Source: Streptomyces sp. NBC_01476
GTDB lineage: Bacteria > Actinomycetota > Actinomycetes > Streptomycetales > Streptomycetaceae
Assembly (NCBI RefSeq): GCF_036227265.1
Contig: NZ_CP109446.1
Location: forward strand, 7,705,001-7,769,000
Direction: 5' to 3'
Length of the DNA stretch: 64,000 bases
Shown: positions 8,901 to 15,910 of the stretch, one piece after another
Layout: each line of letters starts with the position of its first letter
Position numbering within the stretch: position 1 is the stretch's first letter
Program-made: the position numbers and the translations under genes
Notes under the pieces: model-generated
What the model was told of the DNA's origin: nothing
The model's database searches: none
Seen by the model: the letters and a program-made list of their open reading frames with translations, nothing else

Positions 8901-10211
8901 GTCGTAGCCGGGCTGCGCCGCGCACAGATACGCCGGGTCGCAGTCCGCGGTCGTACCGAAGCCGCACAGCGAGGAGTTCGGGCAACTGGCGTCATCGCCG
9001 GTCGTCACGTCGTTCAGCGCCGAACGGGTCTGGTACGGGTAGGAGTTGGCGTACGTGCCGGCGACCGGGCGGCCGGCCAGCGCGTAGGTGCCGGCGATGA
9101 TCGGCGCGGCGGCGCTGGTGCCGCCGTAGACGTTCCAGCCGGCGTCGGAGTAGCTGTTGTAGACCGCCACACCGGTCTGCGGGTCGGAGACCGCGCTGAC
9201 GTCGGCGACCGTGCGTCCGGCGCAGCCGGCGTCGGTCTGGAAGGCGGGCTTCGCCTCGACCTGCGAGCAGCCGGAGCCGGGCGCGCCCCAGGACTGGCTG
9301 CCGTCGGCGTGCGTGACGACCGAGTTCCACACCGACTCGCTCCAGCCGCGCGAACTGCTGTCGCGCCGCAGCGAGGTGCCGCCGACCGAGGTGACGTACG
9401 GCGAGGACGCCGGGTAGGTGACGCCGTAGCCGCCGTCGCCGGAGGAGAAGACCACGGCGGTGCCGGGGTGGTCGAAGTAGGCGGCGTCGATGGCCGGTTC
9501 GCTCGGGTCGTCGGTGTACGAGCCGTAGGAGTTGGAGACGTACTGGGCGCCGAGGGCGACCGCGGTGTTGACCGCGGTGCCCAGCGAGTCGGTGTTGTTG
9601 TCGTCCGCCTCGACCAGCAGGATCTTCGCCGCCGGGGCGACGGCCGAGACCATGTCGAGGTCGAGCGAGATCTCACCGGCCCAGCCGTCGTCCGGCTGCG
9701 GGTAGTCGGCGCCTCCGCGCTGGTCGACCTTGCGGAAGCAGCCGCTCTCCGCGGTGCACGCGGGCAGCCCGTACTGCTGGCGGTAGACCGCCAGGTCCGC
9801 TTCCGCGGTCGGGTCGTCGTAGGCGTCGATGATCGCGATGGTGGCGCCGTCCCCGCCGTCGGCGGGCAGGTTGTACGCCGAGTGCAGGTCGGCGGGGGAC
9901 AGGCCGTCGGGGGCCGCGGCGGCACCCGCGCGCTGCAGGCCGAGCGCGTGGCGCACGTCGGTGCGGCGGAAGGAGAAGCAGCTGAACGCGCCGGGCTTGG
10001 GGGCGCCGCACAGCGGTTCGGCGGACACGGTGCCGGAGGCGCCGGCGGCAGGGGAGCCGGAGCTGCCGGAGTCGGCGGTGGCGCTCTGCGGCAGCAGCAC
10101 AGCGAGCAGGGCGAACAGGGCCACCAGCGCGGTAGCGGCCGCGGATCTCGCGACAGGTCGACTGGGAGCGCTCCCAGACGATCTGCGCGCAGGCGGGGGT
10201 ATCGCGTGCAA
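5910..10211 (-). CDS. Secreted S53 (sedolisin-like) protease with Kelch and carboxypeptidase-regulatory-like domains
   Basis: About 1433 residues from a TTG at 10211 that has GGAG eight bases upstream; another in-frame TTG at 10286 would add 25 residues. Numbering below is from 10286. A signal peptide ends near 71. The S53 catalytic domain spans about 130-410 with Glu205 and Asp209 (GEISLD), oxyanion Asp284 (SSGDGGYG) and Ser391 (GGTSAAAP), the serine-carboxyl peptidase set. Next come two carboxypeptidase-regulatory-like beta domains (about 460-640), a jelly-roll-like region ending TGIWEVDDVAIG, another regulatory-like domain, an Ig-like segment, Kelch-type propeller repeats (about 1040-1280) and a final regulatory-like domain. 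The large activation prodomain usual in S53 enzymes is not evident, since only some 55 residues separate the signal peptide from the catalytic domain. It is probably an extracellular protease. Confidence 0.9.
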   Translation of the reverse strand: MHAIPPPARRSSGSAPSRPVARSAAATALVALFALLAVLLPQSATADSGSSGSPAAGASGTVSAEPLCGAPKPGAFSCFSFRRTDVRHALGLQRAGAAAAPDGLSPADLHSAYNLPADGGDGATIAIIDAYDDPTAEADLAVYRQQYGLPACTAESGCFRKVDQRGGADYPQPDDGWAGEISLDLDMVSAVAPAAKILLVEADDNNTDSLGTAVNTAVALGAQYVSNSYGSYTDDPSEPAIDAAYFDHPGTAVVFSSGDGGYGVTYPASSPYVTSVGGTSLRRDSSSRGWSESVWNSVVTHADGSQSWGAPGSGCSQVEAKPAFQTDAGCAGRTVADVSAVSDPQTGVAVYNSYSDAGWNVYGGTSAAAPIIAGTYALAGRPVAGTYANSYPYQTRSALNDVTTGDDASCPNSSLCGFGTTADCDPAYLCAAQPGYDGPTGLGTPNGVAAFKPGPHADVHGTVTDAATGKPVAGAAVDVGDYHTVSGKDGSYRLDIPAGDYPAKAGAFGYADQDLGTLHLPDGTDLVKDIALTAVPSQVISGTVKDSGHGWGVYARITLDGVPGETYSDPATGAYRITVPMNRDYTVEVTPLAAGYQPVSQAVTVADKPVSGVDLVPPLNDHGTLPAGYRIGYHGGEQQHFDAATAPSGWTVKNNTAAGGWQFEDTLNRGNQTGGTGHFAQVDDFALGWAPVDTELISPSYDFSKEKTPQLDFESALPPLYRLDGATADVDVSTDGGTDWTTVWHHDDVVDGPSHQSVPLDAFAGKSSVKIRFHFTGGLTGIWEVDDVAIGTRSLQALPGGLLVGHVTDANTGAGVPGASVTSDAAPADTTRAVVSPGDPALGDGVYWLFSGLTGKRGFTADLAAFGYPAVSSKINVAADKATSADFALHPAKLATAESSVSTPVAWGDSKTVNVTLTNTGGSPVTFSLGEQGLGSGAAQATAAPGTSAPSRITPDTAMPKAARNSGAAPTASTAARSAATTAGQSWQSLTDLPTAVSGGLAAVNDGVLYAGLGATADGIWSTDFRSYDESTGTWKQLASPVTLRFAPAYGFIRGKLYVVGGRDRAGIGIRGGEVYDPASNTWSQIADAPLGFGASGAGVVGDKLYVIGGCTIAVGCGTTDVQIYNPATDTWTSGKTYPEPISFPSCGTVEGTLTCAGGAYEPLAGGVYDTADTYQLNAATGAWKRVADAPGDFWGAAGTSADGRLLVAGGAQVSTDTVIGRSYAYDPGDDSWSALPGLPQPLALAQAAPGWYVIGGEDAAGVNTATAIKLPGLDTPHADVPWLSESAKSLTLKGGKSVTVKLTLDATTMGAADVGDHRAALVVDSDTPYASVTVPVTMSVTAPAGWGQLAGTVTGTTSGGAVPLPGAVVEVDSKNGGTTLTTDAQGGYRLWRPVSDGKLTVIVAADAYRPATRTVKLVKGGTVTADFALAPR
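10163..10176. promoter_or_regulatory. CebR/LacI-type operator palindrome
   Basis: TGGGAGCGCTCCCA, a perfect 14-bp palindrome (16 bp with the flanking C/G), equals the CebR operator consensus reported for Streptomyces cellobiose control. It lies just inside the 5' end of the S53 protease gene, about 35 bp downstream of its TTG start, where a bound LacI-type protein could act as a roadblock. Confidence 0.65.
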
Positions 10212-10407
10212 AGGACGTCTCCAGGGGATCCGATGGTGCCGGGGCCACGTTGCCGCCCGATGCCGGGCGGACGCGGTGTGACTCAAGATCCTCGTGGGTC
10301 ATCCGCCTGGTCAACGCGGTCCGCTGGCGGCTTACCGCCGTGTCGGGTTCACGCCCGGCACCCTGGAAATCCGCGTAACACCGCACTCCCCGTTACCCGC
10401 TGCCCCC

Positions 10408-10423
10408 GTAACCTCCCCGTAAC
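10408..10423. promoter_or_regulatory. Possible GlnR box
   Basis: GTAAC-CTCCCC-GTAAC fits the actinobacterial GlnR half-site spacing (gTnAc-n6-GaAAc), although the second half is GTAAC rather than GAAAC. Two further GTAAC/GTTAC elements lie at about 10375 and 10392. The site is about 200 bp upstream of the S53 protease start; nitrogen control of a secreted protease would make sense but is inference. Confidence 0.35.
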
Positions 10424-10493
10424 GACACCCCCCGGAAACCCCCCGGCGGGCAGCCCCTGCCGCCCGCATGCCGGACCTGCGCCGCGCCCTCCG

Positions 10494-11051
10494 TCAGGAC
10501 CCGAGCGGCAGCACCATCAGCAGCCTGTCGGCGGCCGGTCCGAAGTACCCGCTGCGGCGGTCGACGTACGAGAAGCCGAGCGAGACATAGAGCTCGATGG
10601 CGGTGGCGTTGCCGGGCTCGACCGTCAGCCACACCTCGCGGACCCCCTGCCCGCGTAATCTGCGCAGCGACTCCGCCATCAGCCGCCGGCCCAGGCCGTG
10701 GCCGCGCCACCGCCGGTCGATCGCCAGGCCCAGGATCCAGCTGCGGCTGCGGTCCGAGGCGGCGCCGGACAGCACATAGCCGAGCAGGGTACGGCCGTCG
10801 TCCACCACGAACAGGTCGTCGCGGTACAGGTCGTAGAACTGGCGGAGCACGAAGTAGGGGTAGGCGTGCTCCTGGAAGACCTCCTTGTCGAGGCGGTGTA
10901 GTTCCGGCAGGTCGGCGTCGGTGGCCGGCCGCACCCGCGGCAGCAGGTCGTCGGAGGCCAGGAAGAGCGCCGGCGCGGGAACCGCGACCGGCGCGGCCAG
11001 CGGATTCCCGGACCCGGGAAGAGGAAGAGGAAGAGGAAGAGGGGTGGTCAT
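10494..11051 (-). CDS. GNAT family N-acetyltransferase
   Basis: 185 residues. The GNAT fold is clear: RVRPATDADLPELHRLDKEVF at the start of the domain, then LGLAIDRRWRGHGLGRRLM (the acetyl-CoA binding R/Q-x-x-G-x-G/A loop) and LTVEPGNATAIELYVSLGFSYVDRRSGYF. It transfers an acetyl group from acetyl-CoA to an unidentified amine. The ATG at 11051 has AAGGAG in good position. The first 15 residues are a proline-leucine run (PLPLPLPL) encoded by a hexanucleotide repeat, so the mature fold starts near residue 38. The substrate cannot be told. It is divergent from the SCO2525-like methyltransferase. Confidence 0.88.
   Translation of the reverse strand: MTTPLPLPLPLPGSGNPLAAPVAVPAPALFLASDDLLPRVRPATDADLPELHRLDKEVFQEHAYPYFVLRQFYDLYRDDLFVVDDGRTLLGYVLSGAASDRSRSWILGLAIDRRWRGHGLGRRLMAESLRRLRGQGVREVWLTVEPGNATAIELYVSLGFSYVDRRSGYFGPAADRLLMVLPLGS
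11018..11042. repeat. Hexanucleotide tandem repeat in GNAT gene
   Basis: GAAGAG is repeated about four times at the 5' end of the GNAT gene and encodes alternating Pro-Leu. The unit is a multiple of three, so copy-number change would lengthen the N-terminal tail without breaking the frame. Confidence 0.7.
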
Positions 11052-11295
11052 GCCGCTCCTTAGGGATAGGGGTCAAGGAGACGTTCTCCCGTATGGGTGA
11101 TACGGGAGCGCGGACGTGTTCGGGCCGGTAGGCTGTCCGCCAGCGGCCCAGATCAGGATCAGCTGCCCGATCTGGCTGTTCAAGGCGTGATCCGGACCGA
11201 ATTGCGTGCATGCTGCAACGCGCCCTCTGTGCGCCCTGACCCCCGGTCAGCCGCGACGCGGGGACGTGACGGTGTGTCGGCGCTATGCTGGAAAG

Positions 11296-12111
11296 ATGGA
11301 TCTCAGAACGCCCCACGTAATGAATGTCGACCCGCGCGCGGCCGAGCGGAAGCTGAATTCCGAGGCGCCGTGGGACTCATTCGACCCGGCCGCTTACATT
11401 GATCACAATTACGGCCACCTGCGTTCCGACGACGCGAAGATCCTGGAAGTCGTACGGAAGCATTTCAGTGATCACTTTCGGGGCAGGCCGGACAAGCGTG
11501 GCGAAGAGGTCCGCGGTATCGACGTGGGGGCCGGCGCGAACCTCTACCCGGCACTGTCCATGCTTCCCTGGTGCGACGAGATCACCCTCTTCGAACGCTC
11601 CGCGGCCAACGTGGAGTACCTCATCGGGCAGCGCGAGGGGTACGACGGGCACTGGGACCAGTTCTGGGACGCGCTGTGCGCGCAGGCGGCGTACGGCGAG
11701 CGGGTGAAGGACCCCCGCGACGCGTTCCGCCGGGCCGTCCGGGTCGAGCGCGGGAATCTCTTCGACCTCCACGACCGCCCCGCCCACTGGTCCGTCGGCA
11801 CCATGTTCTTCGTCGCCGAGTCCATGTCGACCTCCTATGAGGAGTTCGAGACCGGCGTCGAGCGGTTCATGCGCGCCCTGGCGCCAGGTGCCCCCTTCGC
11901 CGCGGCTTTCATGGAGGGCTCGCTGGGGTACAACGTCGGAGAGCACTCCTTCCCCGCGTGCAGCGTGACGGAGACCGAGGTGCGCAAGAGCCTCAGCGTG
12001 TTCGCGGAGGGGGAGGTCGAGATCACGCCCATCGGCATGCCGGGCGGCGCCCTGCGCCCCGGCTACGAAGGCATGATCGTGGCGTGCGGACGCCGCAGCA
12101 CCAAAGAGTAG
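11296..12111 (+). CDS. SCO2525-family SAM-dependent methyltransferase
   Basis: 271 residues. A class I methyltransferase fold is indicated by GIDVGAGANLYPALSML (SAM-binding glycine loop) followed by ITLFERSAANVEYL (acidic residue after strand 2). The layout resembles the NNMT/PNMT-type small-molecule methyltransferases, including a long insertion after strand 2. It fits the uncharacterised Streptomyces family named after SCO2525. The start is the ATG at 11296 preceded by GGAAAG; an ATG at 11320 is possible. It opens a block of five further co-directional genes with matching family names, but a hairpin follows its stop, so its expression may be partly separate. The substrate is unknown. Confidence 0.88.
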   Translation: MDLRTPHVMNVDPRAAERKLNSEAPWDSFDPAAYIDHNYGHLRSDDAKILEVVRKHFSDHFRGRPDKRGEEVRGIDVGAGANLYPALSMLPWCDEITLFERSAANVEYLIGQREGYDGHWDQFWDALCAQAAYGERVKDPRDAFRRAVRVERGNLFDLHDRPAHWSVGTMFFVAESMSTSYEEFETGVERFMRALAPGAPFAAAFMEGSLGYNVGEHSFPACSVTETEVRKSLSVFAEGEVEITPIGMPGGALRPGYEGMIVACGRRSTKE

Positions 12112-12118
12112 GTGAGCG

Positions 12119-12149
12119 GCCGGAAGCGTGGCACCGTTACGCTTCCGGC
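12119..12149. terminator. Hairpin after the methyltransferase gene
   Basis: Perfect 11-bp inverted repeat GCCGGAAGCGT / ACGCTTCCGGC with a 9-base loop, starting 8 bases after the methyltransferase stop. It may terminate or attenuate transcription before the SCO2524-like gene. It also argues that the downstream coding start is the ATG at 12182 rather than the GTG at 12128, which lies inside the hairpin. Confidence 0.65.
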
Positions 12150-12181
12150 TACGCACGGGGCACCTGATGGAGGGGTGGGGG

Positions 12182-14023
12182 ATGCAGATCAAGCCGCGCC
12201 AGCATCTGCTGGATATCTGGCAGGCGATTTCACGCCATTCGTTCGAGGACGGGGAATGGGAGTGGGGGGAATGGGGCGGCCGCAGCAGTGTCGCGGACGC
12301 CGAACGGCTGCTCTGCCTGATGTATCCGGCGACCGAAATCCCCGCCTTCCGGCTGGATGACCCGGACACCACCGAGCGCGACGTGCAAACCGCGCTCAAG
12401 AACGCCGGCGGCCGGCTGGAGATCCCGGCGAAGCTGGTCCGCATTCTCGCCGAATTCATGCGCACCCATACCGCGGAGGACAAGCGGCCGAGCTTCGCCG
12501 GCGGTTACTACTTCGTGCCCGCCGACCCCGACAACCCGCTGACCGAGGAGCAGCGGGAGTTGGGCGTGGTCGACTCCTTCTCGATGTCGATCACCCTGTG
12601 CCTGGCCACCCTCGGCTTCCTCAAGGTCTACGAGGGCAAGACCCGCCGCGGCGAGGTGCGGGCGATCATCGACGAACTGCGGTCCGCCACCGAGGCCCGG
12701 CTCACCGCCGCCATGGTGAGCCTGCTGCGCTCCTTCACGGTCAATGTCTTCGACGCCGACGAGCCGCAGGGCCGCACCCTGTGTCAACTCCTCGGCCAGG
12801 GCAGGGCGTCGGACCGGGTGGTGGTCGAGCGCTTCCAGCGCCGCTTCGAGGCGCTGCGTGCCACCATCGGCGAGAGTTTCGTCCTCGGCGTCGACATCGC
12901 CGACCGCCTCAAGGACGAGAACCAGCTCTTCGAGTGCGGCTGGGCCTGGAGCCTGGTGAAGGAAGCACCGCCGGTGGAGACCACGGAGCCGATCGGGCCG
13001 CAGCCCGACGGCGTCGCCCGGCCGATCCCCTACCTCTACTTCACCGTGGTCGCGCTCGACGGCATCCAGGACCTGTTCACCGACCGCACTCTCACCCTCG
13101 GCCTGCTCACGCCCGAACAGCAGCGCCTGGCCGAGGCGTTACGACTGCGCTGGGAGATCACTCAGCAGTACTGGTCGGGCATCGCCCGCTTCGGGGACGG
13201 CAGCTGGCCACTGGAGGACATCCCGTGGCGCACCACGGGGCAGCGTCTTGAGTCCGAGTACTTCTCGCTCTCCGTCGCCTCCATCCTCGTCCACGACCTG
13301 GTCCGCCGGCGCGCCACTGACGACGACCTCACCCGGACCGTCGCCGTCATGGAACGGCTCGCCGAACGGGCCCGCATCACCAGCCGGATGACGATGGGCG
13401 ACCGGACCATCTCGCTGCACTCGCCCGGCGTGAAGCTGCCGCTCCAGGGCAGCAGCGACACCGGGAACCCGATGCAGTGGACGATGGCGGACTTCTCCGC
13501 CCAACTGCTCAAGCGGAGCATCCAGTTGTGCACCCTGTCGCGCAACATCGCCTCGCACGACCGTCTGCTGCGCCTGGCGGAGCGCATCTTCGACCATGTG
13601 TGGAAGCGCCGGATCAGCGAGGGTGAGGGCGCCGGCCTGTGGGACAACGTCCAGGCGGTCTTCTCCGACGCGCCGGGATACGAGGGCCCCCTGTCGTGGA
13701 ACATCACCGAGCGCGTCACCGAGTGCATGGTGGCCGGCCGCCAGCTCTACATCCAGCCCCCCATCCGCAGCAGTGAACTGGTGGCCTACGCCGCCTCGTT
13801 GCTCAGCGAGGCGACCCACCTGCTCGGCAACGAACAGCTCGAACCGACCTCCCACCACGACGGCTCCCGCGGTATCGCGCTCAAGGCCGTCGAGGTGAAG
13901 CTCAGCCGCGCCCGCGAGATCGTGGACCGGCAGCCCGGTACGACGGTGGCACTCACCATGGAAGTCCTCGGGGAACTCGACACCCTGGCACTGGCCAGGC
14001 ACACCGCATCCCGGGGAGTGTGA
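12182..14023 (+). CDS. SCO2524-family protein, function unknown
   Basis: 613 residues from the ATG at 12182, which has GGAGGGG upstream; the frame is open from 12128 but that start falls in a hairpin stem. No enzymatic motif was recognised. The protein looks soluble, acidic and mainly alpha-helical, without signal peptide or membrane segments. It is the largest member of the cluster and ends three bases before the GTG of the variant P-loop gene, so the two are very likely co-translated. Family assignment to SCO2524 rests on length, neighbourhood and overall character. A scaffold or partner of the P-loop ATPase is possible but unproven. Confidence 0.8.
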   Translation: MQIKPRQHLLDIWQAISRHSFEDGEWEWGEWGGRSSVADAERLLCLMYPATEIPAFRLDDPDTTERDVQTALKNAGGRLEIPAKLVRILAEFMRTHTAEDKRPSFAGGYYFVPADPDNPLTEEQRELGVVDSFSMSITLCLATLGFLKVYEGKTRRGEVRAIIDELRSATEARLTAAMVSLLRSFTVNVFDADEPQGRTLCQLLGQGRASDRVVVERFQRRFEALRATIGESFVLGVDIADRLKDENQLFECGWAWSLVKEAPPVETTEPIGPQPDGVARPIPYLYFTVVALDGIQDLFTDRTLTLGLLTPEQQRLAEALRLRWEITQQYWSGIARFGDGSWPLEDIPWRTTGQRLESEYFSLSVASILVHDLVRRRATDDDLTRTVAVMERLAERARITSRMTMGDRTISLHSPGVKLPLQGSSDTGNPMQWTMADFSAQLLKRSIQLCTLSRNIASHDRLLRLAERIFDHVWKRRISEGEGAGLWDNVQAVFSDAPGYEGPLSWNITERVTECMVAGRQLYIQPPIRSSELVAYAASLLSEATHLLGNEQLEPTSHHDGSRGIALKAVEVKLSRAREIVDRQPGTTVALTMEVLGELDTLALARHTASRGV

Positions 14024-14026
14024 GCA

Positions 14027-14944
14027 GTGCTCGTCTTCGCCGCTTCGGACAAGGGCGGCACCGGCCGCTCCGTCACCAGCGCCAATGTCGCCTTCCGCCG
14101 GGCGCTCGGCGGGGACGACGTCTGCTATCTCGACTTCGACTTCGGTTCACCCACCGCCGCCGCGGTCTTCGACGTGCCCAGCGCCATGGGCGGCATCGAC
14201 CAGGGCGGCCTGCACTCCTATCTGCAGGGCAAGGCCAACGAACCGGTACGAGTCGACGTCTGGGCCCAGACCGAACACGAACTGCTCCGCGACCGCCCGG
14301 CCAACTCCGGCAGTCTCGTGCTCTTCCCCGGCGACCGCAGCGGCGGTGAGTTCGCCCTCGTCAAGGACACCGTCAGCCGCTGCATCGATCTCTTCCTCCG
14401 CCTCAACAGCGAGTTCGACCTGGTCGTCATCGACCTCAGCGCGGGCCGCAGTTACGCGATGGACATGGCCCTCGACGTCACCTCGCGGCCGGAGCTGCGA
14501 GGTGTCGACGTGCGCTGGCTGGTCTACCACCGCTGGACCCGGCAGCATGTGATCGCCGCCTCCGGACTGGTCTTCGGGCCGCGCGGCATCATCGCCGGCG
14601 GGGTGGCCCGCGGACACGACGAGGAGGAGCTGCGCGGCAGCATCCGCTTCGTCCGGGCCGCGGTGCCCGACCCCGAGGCACCGCCGTGGTCGCTGGTGCC
14701 GGCCGCACAGTCCACCTGGATGCGCAAGTGCGACCAGGATCTCGACCGGCTCGCCGCCGACCGCAATGTGGGCTTCAGCGTGATGCTCGGCTCGGTCCCG
14801 CTCGAACCCGTCCTGCAGTGGCGCGAGCAGCTCATCACCGACGAGGACGTACTCGCCAGCCGGGTCGCCAACCTGGAGACGCTGACCGCGCTGAAGGATC
14901 TCGCCGAGAAGCTGACCGACGACGAGGCCTGGGGGGTGGCGTGA
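14027..14944 (+). CDS. SCO2523-family variant P-loop ATPase (ParA/MinD-like)
   Basis: 305 residues, GTG start three bases after the previous stop. The N terminus MLVFAASDKGGTGRS is a deviant Walker A: KGGTGRS where ParA/MinD/ArsA proteins have KGGxGKT, so the second lysine is replaced by arginine while the first, signature lysine remains. YLDFDFGSPTAA (strand 2, switch I region) and FDLVVIDLSAGRSYAMD (Walker B, D-x-s-a-G) complete the fold. It may bind nucleotide with altered hydrolysis. It overlaps the next gene by GTGA. The MinD/ParA relationship is seen in the motifs; a role in positioning or switching a complex is inference. Confidence 0.88.
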   Translation: MLVFAASDKGGTGRSVTSANVAFRRALGGDDVCYLDFDFGSPTAAAVFDVPSAMGGIDQGGLHSYLQGKANEPVRVDVWAQTEHELLRDRPANSGSLVLFPGDRSGGEFALVKDTVSRCIDLFLRLNSEFDLVVIDLSAGRSYAMDMALDVTSRPELRGVDVRWLVYHRWTRQHVIAASGLVFGPRGIIAGGVARGHDEEELRGSIRFVRAAVPDPEAPPWSLVPAAQSTWMRKCDQDLDRLAADRNVGFSVMLGSVPLEPVLQWREQLITDEDVLASRVANLETLTALKDLAEKLTDDEAWGVA

Positions 14945-15909
14945 CGGACGCCGGAGCGGAGGCCGTCTTCCGGGAGACGACGGCCGAGCCCCGTACCCAG
15001 TCGGTACCCCTGGCGCAGATCTCCCTCGAACTCGGCCACCTGTACATGGAGGACTTCGAAGCCGGCCCCGACCGGCTGCGCAAGCACTTCGCCCAGGTCC
15101 GGCCGTGGGCCGACGCCGTCCACGCACTGGCCGCGGCGGACGGCCGCCGGCCCCGGGTGAGCACCTGCTTCCTGGTGGACGACTACTTCACCCGCTTCTC
15201 CTCACCCGCCGAACTCGTACCGATGCTGCTCGCGGAGGCCGAACGGGCCGGGCTCGTCATCGACTACCTGGCACGTGAGTCCGGCTGCGCGGTCGCCGAC
15301 GGGGTCGCGGTCGCCGAGGCGGTGGAGGCCCGGCTGGTCGAGTCGCCGCCGCCCGGCAGCGACGGCTCCCGGCCGCCGGTGAGCCAGACCGGCTGGCTCG
15401 CCAACGGCGAGCGGAGCCCCGGCTCTCAGGCGCTGGAGGCGATGGCCGGCGCCCCGGCCTGGCGGCCGCCCGCGGAGACCGCGGCCCGCCGCCACTCGGT
15501 CTTCCTCGACGTCCAGCTCTGGGACGACACCGGCGGACACCGCACCTGGTCCTGCCCCTTCCTCGCCGCCGTCTGGCAACTGGCCCGCCTCGGGCTGCTG
15601 CGGAACCTCGGCGAACCCCTCCTGCAGCCGCAGCCCTGGCCGGACACGCCCTTCCCGCAGGAGTGGGACGAACTGCCTCCGCTGGTACGGCTGAACGCGA
15701 CCGCCGCGCCCTTCTCCGCGTACCGCACCTACTCGGTACTGCCGTCCCGTTTCCTGTCCATCGAGCACGCGGTCCGCAGCATCCTCGACCAGACCGACGC
15801 CGACCCGGAAGCCCTCACACAGGTCGCCAAGCGCTCCCTGGGCGAGGGTCTGGCGGTGCCGGACGAGATCCCCGACCGGGTCTCCTACGTCTTCTACGCG
15901 GGTATCTGA
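14941..15909 (+). CDS. SCO2522-family protein, function unknown
   Basis: 322 residues, GTG start overlapping the upstream TGA. No signal peptide, membrane segment or familiar catalytic motif. Features visible are a VSTCFLVDDYFTRFSSP segment near 63-80, a GSQALEAMAGAP stretch and a conserved-looking core around FLDVQLWDDTGGHRTWSCPFL (about 180-202). RTYSVLPSRFLSIEHAVRSIL near 265 could be a structural helix. It is placed in the SCO2522 family from its position in the cluster. Together with its neighbours it probably forms part of one complex, as tight overlaps through four genes suggest fixed stoichiometry; this is inference. Confidence 0.78.
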   Translation: MTDAGAEAVFRETTAEPRTQSVPLAQISLELGHLYMEDFEAGPDRLRKHFAQVRPWADAVHALAAADGRRPRVSTCFLVDDYFTRFSSPAELVPMLLAEAERAGLVIDYLARESGCAVADGVAVAEAVEARLVESPPPGSDGSRPPVSQTGWLANGERSPGSQALEAMAGAPAWRPPAETAARRHSVFLDVQLWDDTGGHRTWSCPFLAAVWQLARLGLLRNLGEPLLQPQPWPDTPFPQEWDELPPLVRLNATAAPFSAYRTYSVLPSRFLSIEHAVRSILDQTDADPEALTQVAKRSLGEGLAVPDEIPDRVSYVFYAGI

Positions 15910-15910
15910 C

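Noticed and set aside
10211..10286. Start of the S53 protease at TTG 10286
   Set aside because: Its ribosome binding site is only three bases away from the codon, while the TTG at 10211 has better spacing and gives a more usual signal peptide. Both remain possible.
12128..12181. Start of the SCO2524-like gene at 12128
   Set aside because: Would fall in the stem of a hairpin; the ATG at 12182 has a strong ribosome binding site.
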